Below are positions 6,342 to 14,544 of a stretch of DNA of 23,915 nucleotides, in pieces. Made by a program: the position numbers and the translations under genes. The notes under the pieces were generated by a model. That model was not told where the DNA came from. It did no database searches and saw only the letters and a program-made list of their open reading frames with translations. The first letter of the stretch is position 1. The number at the start of each line of letters is the position of its first letter. This stretch comes from an uncultured Bacteroidales bacterium (GTDB lineage: Bacteria; Bacteroidota; Bacteroidia; Bacteroidales; Paludibacteraceae): the NCBI GenBank assembly GCA_937915765.1, contig CALGHE010000084.1:1-23915 (forward strand). Reading direction: 5' to 3'.

Positions 6342-8918
6342 TTAGTTTTTCTCTCTGCTTTTCAGTAGTTTGAACGAATATACTTTACGTCCCAAAGAGT
6401 CTAAAACAACTACAATGTTAACGTCATCGCTCTGCTTGAAGTCACAGAGTTCCTTATACGTGAATTTTCCAACGAACAGACCTCCTATGTTATAAACCAT
6501 ATAGGTGAGGTCTTCGCGAGAACGACTTGTGAGAGTAGGCTCAGAAGTTGTGCCACCACCATAATAACCATCTGTAATGTAAACATTCTTCGCTCCAACC
6601 GGAATTTTGTAATGAAGGTTCTTGTTCTCGTAATGTTCAAAAACACGTTGGTTCTCTAAGTCATAAGAAATTGTCCAGCTTGTTGCTGCCGGATCGTTTG
6701 TTTTAATTCCCGCTCCTAAATCCAAATAACTAATTTCATTTGTGTTGGGAATATTGAGCCCGTAAATGTCAAGTTTGTTGTTGTGGGTCAGGTAGATATC
6801 CCTGCCTTCAAAAAAATACCCATCAAACTTGTTTCCTACCAGCGGATTATTGTTGAAGTAAATCAGCGAATCGTTTTGATTCGACCTGATTGTCAATTGA
6901 GTGGTGTCGCCTAACTCGAAAAATTGACTTAAATCGTAATAATAAAACTCTGGTCTGGTTTCACTCCATAAATAAAATTTCTCTATATTATCTATATAAT
7001 CTGCCAAGTCGCCGGCAGTCATTGCCAAAGACATATTCTCAACAATACAATCCAAAAGGAATGTCAACGTATTATTTGAAAATGCTGTTCCCGCTAAAAC
7101 ACAAGTTCTATCTAAGTAAGGTTGCTTAAATTTCTCAAGAGAGAACATCTTTTGATAAATCATGCAGGCTTCCTGGCTGTTTGCCCAGAAAAAATATTCA
7201 AAAGGCTCTTTTCTAAGCAGAAAATTATAATAAGCATAACTACTTTCATACATGGTAGCGTCCATATCTTTCATAATCCACCGCCATTTTTTAGTTCCTT
7301 GTTTGTCATACCATGCAGCCGCATTATTGGAAGGGAAATCAATATTTGCAAAATAAGCTTGAGTGGAAACAAAATTCATAAAAGCATTTATATCCAACAG
7401 CTCAGACATCTGCTGATATGTGCTGTTTTCTGACTCATAGGTTTTTAAGAAATGGGCGAAATTTGGATATAACTCTTCGTCAACACTTCCGGAAGTTAAG
7501 CCATCGAAAGTCTCCAAAATCTCAATATCTTCAATCTTATTATGATTAGCCCAAACAAAATCATCCCCGTCACGCTCCTGCAAATGCATGATTCTCTTAA
7601 ACCGACCATTAATGTATAACAGCACCGTTTTATGGGCCTGGTAATCAACATCATAATATCTCGCAAATCTTCCAATTGCTGTTTGGGAAAGCAAATCATT
7701 TATAGAATATACAGAAGACCTTCCATCATCGTCTGACGTACGGATAGTCATACTTTTCTGCTTAGTGGCATTGGGTTTCAGGTTTCTCCAGAACACCCCT
7801 TTGAAATGCTTGTTTCCAAAACGCTTATTAGCGTAAACAACCATAGATTTAGTAGAGTATTCACGAGAGGCATTGCCACTGACACGAGTCTCGGCCAATT
7901 GATTTAAACGAGGTTCGGTTGAGTCAGAAGAGAAATATTCTATATTGATAGGACGACGCCAATTGTACAAATAATTTTCATCTCCCATCCAATGTCTCAA
8001 AGGAGGATTATCGGGATGGGAATAAGAGTAAGAAGTAGAATAAGAAAATATTCCTAAATCATCACCAGTCAAATAAGATTCGTCGCAGGCTATACTAATA
8101 ATAGGCATCTTGCCGTCTCTGTCAAATATGTAGGTTTGTGTCCGGCTAATTCTACTGATTGCACTGTCACTGAATGGTTTAGCTCGGATCACAGTGTTCC
8201 CTGATATGTAAATAGAGTCATGAAAGATAGAACTAGATGAAGTTGGCTCACTACCATCAGTTGTATATCGAATAATGGCATCTGCAGGGCTGTCTATGTT
8301 TAACTTTAGGTAAAAAGGAGTAGTCTTAATACCGCCCTTTTCCGAAAAACCAACTGTTTTCATCACTCGTTCTGTATATGTGTCGTTATTAGGCTGTTCA
8401 GGAGTTGCGACTCTGAAATGCGACAAACTATCTGTGTTATTTGGCAAACGTCCCCAAGACACTTCCGGCGAAATCATTTCGGGGTAATGCAAGGAATCTA
8501 TTATAACACCATTGTTGTCCCATAAATAAAGAGAGCCAGGCTCATCCGACTTAAGTCTGAAGTGGGTATGTTGCTGCATATTCTCTTTATCACAAAAAAT
8601 AAGAAAATGGCCCTTGGCAGGAACAACGTATGAACAAGGGATTGTGTAAGCCTGACTAATATCATTCACATCACCAATAGAAAAACCTTCTAGGTCAAGA
8701 TCGGTTTCCCCCGAATTATAAACCTCGACCCAAGAGTCAGGGAACTCATTGTAATAATCTATAACGCCACCAAAATTGCTTTGCATTATTTCAGTCATGA
8801 TGATACTCGATTGAAATTCATTCGTAGTAACACCGGCAAACGTTTGTCCGACAAAGAGGGACGTCAAGAGAAACATCAATTTCCTCGAAAAAAGAAGGTT
8901 AAAAAACAAATTTTTCAT
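6342..8918 (-). CDS. Secreted lamin-tail / CotH-kinase domain protein
   Basis: 858 residues. A signal peptide (about 1-29) is followed by a lamin-tail domain (about 37-170; SWVEVYNSGETDLDLEGFSI is typical), a chitobiase/hexosaminidase C-terminal-like beta domain (about 185-268; IRYTTDGSEPTSSS) and a CotH-like kinase domain (about 270-600) with the hallmark KWRWIMKDMDATMY at 544-557, where Asp551 and Asp553 fit the metal-binding DxD of CotH kinases. The C-terminal part (about 650-858) is beta-rich and ends with YNIGGLFVGKF and VVVLDSLGRKVYSF, resembling a divergent T9SS-type tail; I am unsure of that. CotH in Bacillus is a spore-coat protein kinase, but in non-spore-forming Bacteroidota these mosaics are extracellular or surface proteins of unknown substrate. 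It converges on the GH43 gene and may share a surface role, which is inference only. No good consensus promoter is visible upstream of 8918. Confidence 0.85.
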   Translation of the reverse strand: MKNLFFNLLFSRKLMFLLTSLFVGQTFAGVTTNEFQSSIIMTEIMQSNFGGVIDYYNEFPDSWVEVYNSGETDLDLEGFSIGDVNDISQAYTIPCSYVVPAKGHFLIFCDKENMQQHTHFRLKSDEPGSLYLWDNNGVIIDSLHYPEMISPEVSWGRLPNNTDSLSHFRVATPEQPNNDTYTERVMKTVGFSEKGGIKTTPFYLKLNIDSPADAIIRYTTDGSEPTSSSSIFHDSIYISGNTVIRAKPFSDSAISRISRTQTYIFDRDGKMPIISIACDESYLTGDDLGIFSYSTSYSYSHPDNPPLRHWMGDENYLYNWRRPINIEYFSSDSTEPRLNQLAETRVSGNASREYSTKSMVVYANKRFGNKHFKGVFWRNLKPNATKQKSMTIRTSDDDGRSSVYSINDLLSQTAIGRFARYYDVDYQAHKTVLLYINGRFKRIMHLQERDGDDFVWANHNKIEDIEILETFDGLTSGSVDEELYPNFAHFLKTYESENSTYQQMSELLDINAFMNFVSTQAYFANIDFPSNNAAAWYDKQGTKKWRWIMKDMDATMYESSYAYYNFLLRKEPFEYFFWANSQEACMIYQKMFSLEKFKQPYLDRTCVLAGTAFSNNTLTFLLDCIVENMSLAMTAGDLADYIDNIEKFYLWSETRPEFYYYDLSQFFELGDTTQLTIRSNQNDSLIYFNNNPLVGNKFDGYFFEGRDIYLTHNNKLDIYGLNIPNTNEISYLDLGAGIKTNDPAATSWTISYDLENQRVFEHYENKNLHYKIPVGAKNVYITDGYYGGGTTSEPTLTSRSREDLTYMVYNIGGLFVGKFTYKELCDFKQSDDVNIVVVLDSLGRKVYSFKLLKSREKN

Positions 8919-8964
8919 TACAGTTCATATTTTATAATATATTTATTGAAACACCTATTTATGA

Positions 8965-8998
8965 GCAACTTCTGTAAAACGCAAATTACAGAAGTTGC
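8965..8998 (-). terminator. Perfect 13-bp inverted repeat, probable end of the GT9 transcript
   Basis: GCAACTTCTGTAA (8965-8977) and TTACAGAAGTTGC (8986-8998) form a perfect 13-bp stem with an 8-base loop, 39 bases past the minus-strand stop at 9038. Neither strand has a clean T run after it, so an intrinsic terminator without a U-tract, an RNA 3'-end stabiliser, or an operator for the CotH gene (start 8918) are all possible. The termination call rests on position. Confidence 0.5.
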
Positions 8999-9037
8999 CT
9001 TAAGTTCAAGTTGTACGGATTTTTTTTGTCTGCCTAA

Positions 9038-10063
9038 TCAGACGTTCAGCTTCAAAACTTTGTTCACGATAGTTTCAGGCTCTATATTTGTCATACATCT
9101 GTAGTCGTTAAACTTGCATGGTTTGTTTCCGTAGATGGAGCATGGACGGCAGTCCATCTGCAGTTCAACCGTGTCGGCCGGGTTCTGACCGAATCCGTAG
9201 AATCCTGCGCAGGTGTGCGTGGCGCCCCAGACAGAGACAACCCTTGTGCCAACAAGCGAGGCGAGGTGCATGTTTGCCGAATCCATCGACACAAGTGTGT
9301 CTGCATGGTTCAGAATTTCAAGTTCCTGAAGCAGCGGGAACTTGCCGGCGAGCGAAATGGTGTTGCCGTACTTTTTCTCCCAATCTTCCAGCACGGTCCT
9401 CTCTTTTGCTCCGCCGCCAAAAAGCAGAACTTTTGTGTCTGGCTCTTCGGACAGCATCTTCACAACCTTTTCCATCTTATCTAACGGATAAATTTTACCT
9501 TGATGTTGTGCGAATGGTGCTATGGCAATCCATTTGCCATGCTTTTCGCCAAGTGTTTCAGCCAGTTTGGCAGATAGAGGCATCCCTTTTTGCATCAAGC
9601 TGTCAAATGTGAGGTCGAAAGGAACTCCGGCCTCTGCAAAAACATCACGATAACGTTCTACGGAACTTTTCAGTTGCTTCAGGACTTTGCCTTCTTTGGC
9701 GGTCAGAGCCTTTTTTTCTGCGCGCCCTTTGTCAATCTTGAATACTTTTATTCCCTTTATTCGGAACAGCGCGCGCATAACCTTGCTGCGAAGCACGTCG
9801 TGCAGGTCTATCACCACGTCAAATTTTCTGGTCGCGCTAAGGTCCGAAAACAGCTTAAATATGCCTCCGAATCCTTTGTACTTGTTTTTGGTGTCAACGC
9901 CGAAAAATGTCAAGTTCTTGATTCCGTGAAACATATCCTCGAATCGAGGGTTTGAGACCATCGTGATGTTCGCGTTCGGATACTTCCTTGCAAACGAAGC
10001 CACAACCGGCACCGTCATTGCAACGTCGCCCATAGCGGAAAGTCGAATAATTAGTACGTTCAT
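9038..10063 (-). CDS. Glycosyltransferase family 9 protein (heptosyltransferase-like)
   Basis: 341 residues, normal length for GT9. The N-terminus MNVLIIRLSAMGDVAMTVPV is the classic opening of WaaC/WaaF-type heptosyltransferases. The C-terminal Rossmann half contains SMDSANMHLASLVG and VSVWGATH (about residues 258-283), the donor-binding region, and then the four-cysteine pattern CxxC...C...C seen in many GT9 enzymes (DCRPCSIYGNKPCKFNDYRC). It probably transfers a sugar, heptose or a related sugar, to the lipopolysaccharide core on the cytoplasmic face of the inner membrane; the actual donor cannot be read from sequence. It stands alone, divergent from the PASTA gene, and no other LPS gene is in the window. 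Confidence 0.92.
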   Translation of the reverse strand: MNVLIIRLSAMGDVAMTVPVVASFARKYPNANITMVSNPRFEDMFHGIKNLTFFGVDTKNKYKGFGGIFKLFSDLSATRKFDVVIDLHDVLRSKVMRALFRIKGIKVFKIDKGRAEKKALTAKEGKVLKQLKSSVERYRDVFAEAGVPFDLTFDSLMQKGMPLSAKLAETLGEKHGKWIAIAPFAQHQGKIYPLDKMEKVVKMLSEEPDTKVLLFGGGAKERTVLEDWEKKYGNTISLAGKFPLLQELEILNHADTLVSMDSANMHLASLVGTRVVSVWGATHTCAGFYGFGQNPADTVELQMDCRPCSIYGNKPCKFNDYRCMTNIEPETIVNKVLKLNV

Positions 10064-10410
10064 TTTCTGTAAATAAAAGATGCCAAGCCGTATGCTTTAG
10101 CGCAAATATTTGATTGTCAAAGCAAAATAGCCAGAGTTGCAGACTCTTGCGGTCTCCGACACCAGCCTTCGCAAATACGCCGGCAAATTTATCAAATTAA
10201 ACTCAAAATATCTACTTTTAGTTCGTTTTTCCGTAAACAAGGCAAATTTAATGTGCAGAAAAGCCCCAAAAAGAGCTGGGAAAAGTTCCTGAGAGGCATA
10301 ATTCAAAAAAAAATAATACGACATGATAAAAAATGTTGTTTTTAGTCACATATATTTTTAACTTTGCGGTTCATGTTGTGAATTTGAAAAGTTTATTAAA
10401 GTTTTTTCAG
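10064..10410. other. Divergent intergenic region between the GT9 and PASTA genes
   Basis: About 347 bases. The right part carries a good promoter for the PASTA gene (10336-10366). For the leftward GT9 gene the minus strand has TAAATTTG at 10250-10243 and again at 10191-10184, each fitting a -7 element, but neither has a correctly spaced -33 TTTG, so the GT9 promoter is unresolved. No small gene is convincing here. Confidence 0.5.
10336..10366 (+). promoter_or_regulatory. Promoter of the PASTA-rluD operon; decides the PASTA start codon
   Basis: TAACTTTG at 10359-10366 matches TAnnTTTG, with TTG at 10336-10338 and a 20-base spacer. Transcription would begin near 10373. That excludes the upstream in-frame ATG at 10333 and makes the ATG at 10411 the first usable start. 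Confidence 0.72.
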
Positions 10411-11265
10411 ATGGATAAAGTTATAGCGATTTTAAAGAAGGTTTTCTTGAACAAATATACCATTAGTATAGTTGCGATGTGTCTTGTTGTTGTCATAGGC
10501 ATATATGCGACGCTCAACTGGCTGGACTCGTACACTCGCCATGGAGAGGAGATAATAGTGCCGGACTTGAAAGGGCAGCTTGCAGACGATGCTTGCGACA
10601 TGCTTGCTAAGAAGAGCCTGAAGTGCGAGGTCTCGGACTCGCTGTTTGCGCGCAAGATGGCTCCCGGTTCTGTGGTAGAGCAGATTCCGGCGGCTGGCGA
10701 AAAGGTGAAGGAGAACCGAACTGTTTATCTTATAATAAACGCCCGCAATCCGCGTCAGGTGCCGTTGCCTAATTTGCAGGACATATCCGTGCGTCAGGCG
10801 GAGGCGATGGTAAAGTCTGTGGGACTGACTGTGAAAGAGTTCGAGTATGTGCCGTCGGAGTACAAAGACCTTGTGCAGGACGTTAAGTTCAACGGCAGGA
10901 AAATAGCTGCCGGCACGCGTCTTGACGAAGGCTCTCAGGTGGTGCTGATTGTGGGCAAGGGAATGTCGGACGAAGAGTCGGCTGTCATGTCTCTAAGAGG
11001 TCTTTCTCTCGAAAAGGCGACAGACCGTGCTCATGACGAGTTTTTCAATATCGGGGCTGTGGAGTATGACGGCAAATTCGATGAAAGCCGGAAGACCGAG
11101 TATTTTGTGTACAAACAGACGCCGATCACTGGAACAAAAGCTCTTCAGGGGCAAAGTATCAACATATATCTGACTTTGGACAAGGAAAAGCTTAAAGAGC
11201 CGGAAGAGATATTTATCGACAGCACGTTAATAAATTCAGAAACCACGGACGATTTATGGGAGTAG
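10411..11265 (+). CDS. Single-pass membrane protein with three PASTA domains (no kinase)
   Basis: 284 residues from the ATG at 10411, which gives the N-terminus MDKVIAILKKVFLNKY. The frame extends up to 10333, but a promoter lies inside that extension. Short basic cytoplasmic segment, one membrane helix (about 16-38), then three PASTA repeats outside: about 45-112 (IIVPDLKGQ...), 114-187 (QVPLPNLQDISVRQAEA...) and 190-268. In Gram-positive bacteria PASTA modules of Ser/Thr kinases and penicillin-binding proteins bind peptidoglycan fragments; here there is no kinase or transpeptidase domain. The third repeat begins with SLRGLSLEKA in place of VPDL, so it is divergent. Its last 10 bases overlap the next gene, implying translational coupling with rluD. 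A peptidoglycan-sensing or scaffolding role in the periplasm is inference. Confidence 0.9.
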   Translation: MDKVIAILKKVFLNKYTISIVAMCLVVVIGIYATLNWLDSYTRHGEEIIVPDLKGQLADDACDMLAKKSLKCEVSDSLFARKMAPGSVVEQIPAAGEKVKENRTVYLIINARNPRQVPLPNLQDISVRQAEAMVKSVGLTVKEFEYVPSEYKDLVQDVKFNGRKIAAGTRLDEGSQVVLIVGKGMSDEESAVMSLRGLSLEKATDRAHDEFFNIGAVEYDGKFDESRKTEYFVYKQTPITGTKALQGQSINIYLTLDKEKLKEPEEIFIDSTLINSETTDDLWE

Positions 11266-12347
11266 AAAACAAAGGCTTCCTTCAGGAGGAACTTGACGAG
11301 GATCAGGACGGCGCGGCGGTAGGTAATGACGGACAGCTGCACGAGCATTTCCATTTTGTGGTTGACAAGGGGCAGACGCTTGTGCGTATTGACAAATATC
11401 TGGTCAACTGCATGGCGCAGATTTCAAGGAACCGCATTCAGGACGCTGCCGCGGCTAACTGCATTCTGGTGAACGGCAAGCCGGTAAAGTCTAATTACAG
11501 AGTAAAGCCTTTTGACGAAATATCGGTCATGCTGGCTTACCCGCCGTCTGAGTTTGAAATTATACCGCAGGATATTCCTTTGAAAATAGCCTACGAAGAC
11601 GACGACCTGATTCTTGTGAACAAAAGTCCGGGCATGGTTGTGCATCCGGGATTCGGGAATTTTCAAGGCACGCTGCTAAACGCGCTTGCGTGGCATCTGA
11701 AGGATTCTGACAAGTTTGACGCGTCGGACCCGAGACTTGGCCTGGTGCATCGCATAGATAAGGACACGTCAGGGTTGCTCTTGATAGCTAAGAACGAAGA
11801 CGCTAAGACACACCTCGGAAAGCAGTTCTTCAACAAGACAACGCAAAGGCGGTACAACGCGCTTGTGTGGGGCAACGTCAAGGACGACGAGGGCACAATC
11901 GTGGGCGATATAGGCAGAGACCCGAGAGACAGAATGCTTTTCACCGTGTTCCCTGAGGGTGAAAACCCTAATGCAAAGCATGCGGTGACGCACTATAAGG
12001 TGCTGGAGAGATTCGGGTATGTGACGCTCGTGGAGTGCAAACTCGAAACCGGCAGAACGCATCAGATTCGTGTACACATGAAGCATATCGGGCACACTTT
12101 GTTTAACGACGAGCGGTATGGCGGCAACGAGATTCTGAGGGGTACAACCTTCGCAAAGTATAAACAGTTTGTGAAGAATTGCTTCGATATTTGTCCACGA
12201 CAGGCGCTTCATGCTAAGACGCTGGGCTTTACGCACCCAAGAACAGAGGAGTTCATGCACTTTGACTCAGACTTGCCGGAAGATATGCAGATGCTGATTG
12301 ATAAGTGGCGGAACTATGCGGCAGGAAAAGAGCTGGAGGAGGATTGA
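11256..12347 (+). CDS. rluD: RluA/RluD-family pseudouridine synthase
   Basis: 363 residues. An acidic N-terminal extension (1-35) precedes an S4 RNA-binding domain (about 40-90) and the pseudouridine synthase catalytic domain (about 105-320). The motif HRIDKDTSGLLL begins at His165, with Asp168 as the catalytic nucleophile, and GRTHQIRVHMKHIGH is the other family signature. RluD-type enzymes convert uridines in 23S rRNA helix 69 to pseudouridine; paralogues RluA and RluC share these motifs, so the exact target is assigned only by similarity and by the S4 domain. The ATG at 11256 overlaps the end of the PASTA gene. I recall PASTA followed by an RluA-family gene as a common order in Bacteroidota. 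Confidence 0.92.
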   Translation: MGVENKGFLQEELDEDQDGAAVGNDGQLHEHFHFVVDKGQTLVRIDKYLVNCMAQISRNRIQDAAAANCILVNGKPVKSNYRVKPFDEISVMLAYPPSEFEIIPQDIPLKIAYEDDDLILVNKSPGMVVHPGFGNFQGTLLNALAWHLKDSDKFDASDPRLGLVHRIDKDTSGLLLIAKNEDAKTHLGKQFFNKTTQRRYNALVWGNVKDDEGTIVGDIGRDPRDRMLFTVFPEGENPNAKHAVTHYKVLERFGYVTLVECKLETGRTHQIRVHMKHIGHTLFNDERYGGNEILRGTTFAKYKQFVKNCFDICPRQALHAKTLGFTHPRTEEFMHFDSDLPEDMQMLIDKWRNYAAGKELEED

Positions 12348-12393
12348 CAGAGGTGCGGTATTAAAATAAGGAAAAACATAAAAAATATAAAAG

Positions 12394-13686
12394 ATGGATT
12401 TTATAGAAGAATTGAAGTGGCGCGGAATGATTCATGACATGATGCCGGGCACAGAAGAGCAGCTGAAGAAAGAGATAACCACAGCCTATGTGGGTATAGA
12501 CCCTACGGCGGACTCTTTGCATATTGGTCACCTTGTCGGCGTAATGATGCTGAAGCATTTTCAGCGTTGCGGACATCGTCCTTTGGCGCTTGTGGGCGGG
12601 GCAACCGGTATGATTGGCGACCCTTCTGGCAAGTCTCAGGAACGTAATCTTTTGGACGAAAAGACTTTGCGTCATAATCAGGAGGCTATCAAGGCTCAGC
12701 TTTCGCGTTTCCTCGATTTCGACTCGGACGCGCCTAACGCTGCGGAACTTGTCAATAACTACGACTGGATGAAAGAGTTCTCTTTTCTGGACTTTATACG
12801 TGACGTAGGTAAGCACATCACTGTGAATTACATGATGGCGAAAGACTCTGTTAAGAAGAGGCTAAGTTCAGAATCGAGCGTCGGAATGTCTTTCACTGAG
12901 TTTACATATCAGCTTGTTCAGGGGTACGACTTCCTGTATCTTAATCAGACCAAAAATTGCAAGCTTCAGATGGGCGGCTCAGACCAGTGGGGCAACATAA
13001 CAACCGGAACGGAACTTATCCGCAGGAAAAGCGGCGGAGAGGCGTTTGCGCTAACTTGCCCTCTTATAACTAAGGCGGACGGCGGAAAGTTCGGAAAGAC
13101 TGAGTCGGGCAATGTTTGGCTGGACAGAAACTACACTTCTCCGTACAAGTTCTATCAGTTCTGGCTTAACGTGAGCGACGCTGACGCTGAGAAATACATA
13201 AAGATATTCACGTTCCTTACAAAAGAGGAGGTTGAGGCTCTTATCGCAGAGCATCAGCAGGCTCCGCACTTGAGAGCGTTGCAGAAAAGGCTTGCTGAAG
13301 AGATTACCGTTATGGTTCACTCAAGAGAAGACTACGACGCGGCTGTCGAAGCGTCCAATATATTGTTCGGAAATGCAACATCTGAGGCTTTAAGGAAACT
13401 GGACGAAGAGACTCTGCTTTCTGTGTTCGACGGAGTGCCTCAGTTTGAAGTGGCGAAGGCCGATATTGCAGGCGGGCTGAAGGCTATCGAACTGTTTACG
13501 GACAAGGCGGCCATCTTCCCTTCTAAGGGCGAGATGCGCAAGCTTGTGGCCGGAGGCGGTGTGTCTGTCAACAAGGAGAAGCTGGCTGACCAGGATAAAC
13601 TGATAGACGAATCTATGCTTCTAAACGGCAAGTATCTGCTTGTGCAGCGCGGGAAGAAGAACTATTATTTGGTGATTTTCAAATAA
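12394..13686 (+). CDS. tyrS: Tyrosyl-tRNA synthetase
   Basis: 430 residues, the usual length for bacterial TyrRS. Class I signature HIGH at 43-46 (ADSLHIGHLVG), the substrate-recognition stretch GGSDQWGNITTG, the KMSKS-equivalent KFGKT at 232-236, and a C-terminal S4 domain (about 355-425) that binds the long variable arm of tRNA-Tyr. It charges tRNA-Tyr in the cytoplasm. It begins 46 bases after rluD with no terminator between them and is probably co-transcribed with it. The tRNA gene downstream has its own promoter. Confidence 0.97.
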   Translation: MDFIEELKWRGMIHDMMPGTEEQLKKEITTAYVGIDPTADSLHIGHLVGVMMLKHFQRCGHRPLALVGGATGMIGDPSGKSQERNLLDEKTLRHNQEAIKAQLSRFLDFDSDAPNAAELVNNYDWMKEFSFLDFIRDVGKHITVNYMMAKDSVKKRLSSESSVGMSFTEFTYQLVQGYDFLYLNQTKNCKLQMGGSDQWGNITTGTELIRRKSGGEAFALTCPLITKADGGKFGKTESGNVWLDRNYTSPYKFYQFWLNVSDADAEKYIKIFTFLTKEEVEALIAEHQQAPHLRALQKRLAEEITVMVHSREDYDAAVEASNILFGNATSEALRKLDEETLLSVFDGVPQFEVAKADIAGGLKAIELFTDKAAIFPSKGEMRKLVAGGGVSVNKEKLADQDKLIDESMLLNGKYLLVQRGKKNYYLVIFK

Positions 13687-13709
13687 ATTCAAATAATGAT
13701 GCGAAAATA

Positions 13710-13741
13710 TTTGGACGGAACCAAATAAAATCATATCTTTG
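13710..13741 (+). promoter_or_regulatory. Promoter of the tRNA-Gln gene
   Basis: TTTG at 13710-13713, a 20-base spacer, and TATCTTTG at 13734-13741 match both Bacteroidota promoter elements. The predicted start near 13748 gives a short 5' leader before the tRNA at 13774. Confidence 0.8.
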
Positions 13742-13773
13742 CACCGCTTTTGAAACATAAGGCAAATGAGGAT

Positions 13774-13844
13774 TGTCTCATGGTGTAATGGTAGCACTAC
13801 AGTTTTTGGTTCTGTCTGTCGAGGTTCGAATCCTCGTGAGACAA
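13774..13844 (+). tRNA. tRNA-Gln (anticodon UUG)
   Basis: A 71-base cloverleaf. Acceptor stem TGTCTCA (13774-13780) pairs with TGAGACA (13837-13843), then discriminator A. The D stem is GTG/CAC (13783-13785, 13795-13797). The anticodon stem is ACAGT/TCTGT with one U-U at its loop end, and the anticodon TTG sits at 13806-13808 with T before and G after. The T arm is CGAGG-TTCGAAT-CCTCG (13820-13836). CCA is not encoded. The pattern GGTGTAATGGTAGCAC followed by TTTTTGGT is typical of glutamine tRNAs. It has its own promoter and terminator. Confidence 0.95.
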
Positions 13845-13846
13845 CG

Positions 13847-13873
13847 AAGGGAGCTTGAAAAGGCTCCCTTTTT
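13847..13873 (+). terminator. Terminator after tRNA-Gln
   Basis: AAGGGAGC (13847-13854) pairs with GCTCCCTT (13863-13870), and the stem can extend by two further pairs around a GAAA loop. T residues continue to 13873. It starts 3 bases after the tRNA. Confidence 0.85.
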
Positions 13874-13900
13874 GTTTGGTGCGGTCCGCAAGTTATGACA

Positions 13901-13931
13901 AAAATAAAGGGAAGACACTATGCCTCCCCTC
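13901..13931 (-). terminator. Terminator of the HU gene
   Basis: On the minus strand AGGGGAG (13930-13924) pairs with CTTCCCT (13914-13908), 7 bp with one G-T wobble, followed by a T-rich stretch (TTATTTTTG, from 13907 downward). It starts 25 bases past the HU stop codon. Confidence 0.65.
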
Positions 13932-13954
13932 TATTTTTTTCAAAGATATACCTA

Positions 13955-14227
13955 TTATTGAACGTCGTCTTTCAACTGAGCGCCAGCTTTGAATTTTACA
14001 ACTTTCTTCGCTGCAATGGTAATAGGTTGCTTTGTAAGTGGGTTGATGCCCTGACGTTCTCCCTGTTCTTTAACTTCGAATGTTCCGAAGCCGATCAGCT
14101 GAACGTTTCCGCCGTTTTTCAACTCAGTTGAAACTGCTTTGATGAATCCGTCTAAAGCTTTCTTGCTATTTTCCTTTGATAGGCCAGATTCTTCTGCAAT
14201 AGCATTTACTAGTTCTTGTTTGTTCAT
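13955..14227 (-). CDS. hup: HU-family DNA-binding protein
   Basis: 90 residues, the standard HU length, with the MNKQELVNAIAEESGLSK opening helices, the GFGTFEV motif, the beta-arm tip NPLTKQPITI with its intercalating proline, and the closing VVKFKAGAQLKD. HU is a small nucleoid-associated dimer that bends DNA with little sequence preference. The gene is monocistronic on the minus strand, with a consensus promoter upstream and a terminator downstream. Several HU paralogues are usual in Bacteroidales, so the symbol is generic. Confidence 0.96.
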   Translation of the reverse strand: MNKQELVNAIAEESGLSKENSKKALDGFIKAVSTELKNGGNVQLIGFGTFEVKEQGERQGINPLTKQPITIAAKKVVKFKAGAQLKDDVQ

Positions 14228-14302
14228 AGAGCTTTCTATTTTAATTTAAGTATTGAATTCCGTCTTTTAGCAAATTTGTTAATTTTAACTTTTTAACGAA
14301 TG

Positions 14303-14333
14303 CAAATATAATGTAAAGCCTCTATTTTACAAA
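14303..14333 (-). promoter_or_regulatory. Promoter of the HU gene
   Basis: Read on the minus strand: TTTG (14333-14330), a 19-base spacer, then TATATTTG (14310-14303). Transcription would start near 14296, giving a leader of about 70 bases. The leader's plus-strand complement is AT-rich. Confidence 0.78.
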
Positions 14334-14544
14334 TGATTAGAGACTTTTTTTCAATCTTTTTTCTTAATCTTTTTTCTTTTATGCTATAAAACATATAAAA
14401 TTGAAGAGATTTTGCATATTTTTGTCTTTTGAAAATAAAGGTCGTTTAAACTTGTCTTGCTCGCGGGTGTCTAAAGTGCAGTCTGTGCGTTGTTCTGACG
14501 GGGTTTCCGACGGGCAGGTTTAAGTAAGAATAAATACTTATTTT
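14334..14544. other. Upstream region of the rhomboid operon
   Basis: The right part of the 317-base divergent gap between HU and the first rhomboid gene. It is AT-rich, with T runs around 14345-14380. TATTTTTG at 14417-14424 fits a -7 element for the rightward rhomboid operon (leader about 110 bases), but no -33 TTTG sits at the right distance, so this promoter is tentative. Confidence 0.4.

Noticed and set aside
8781..9104. 107-codon plus-strand frame spanning the CotH gene start and the 13-bp palindrome
   Set aside because: It overlaps the CotH signal-peptide region and the end of the GT9 gene on the other strand and has no protein-like pattern.
10333..10410. N-terminal extension of the PASTA protein
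   Set aside because: A promoter -7 element lies within it, and the hydrophobic residues it adds do not fit the single-pass topology starting at MDKVIAILKK.
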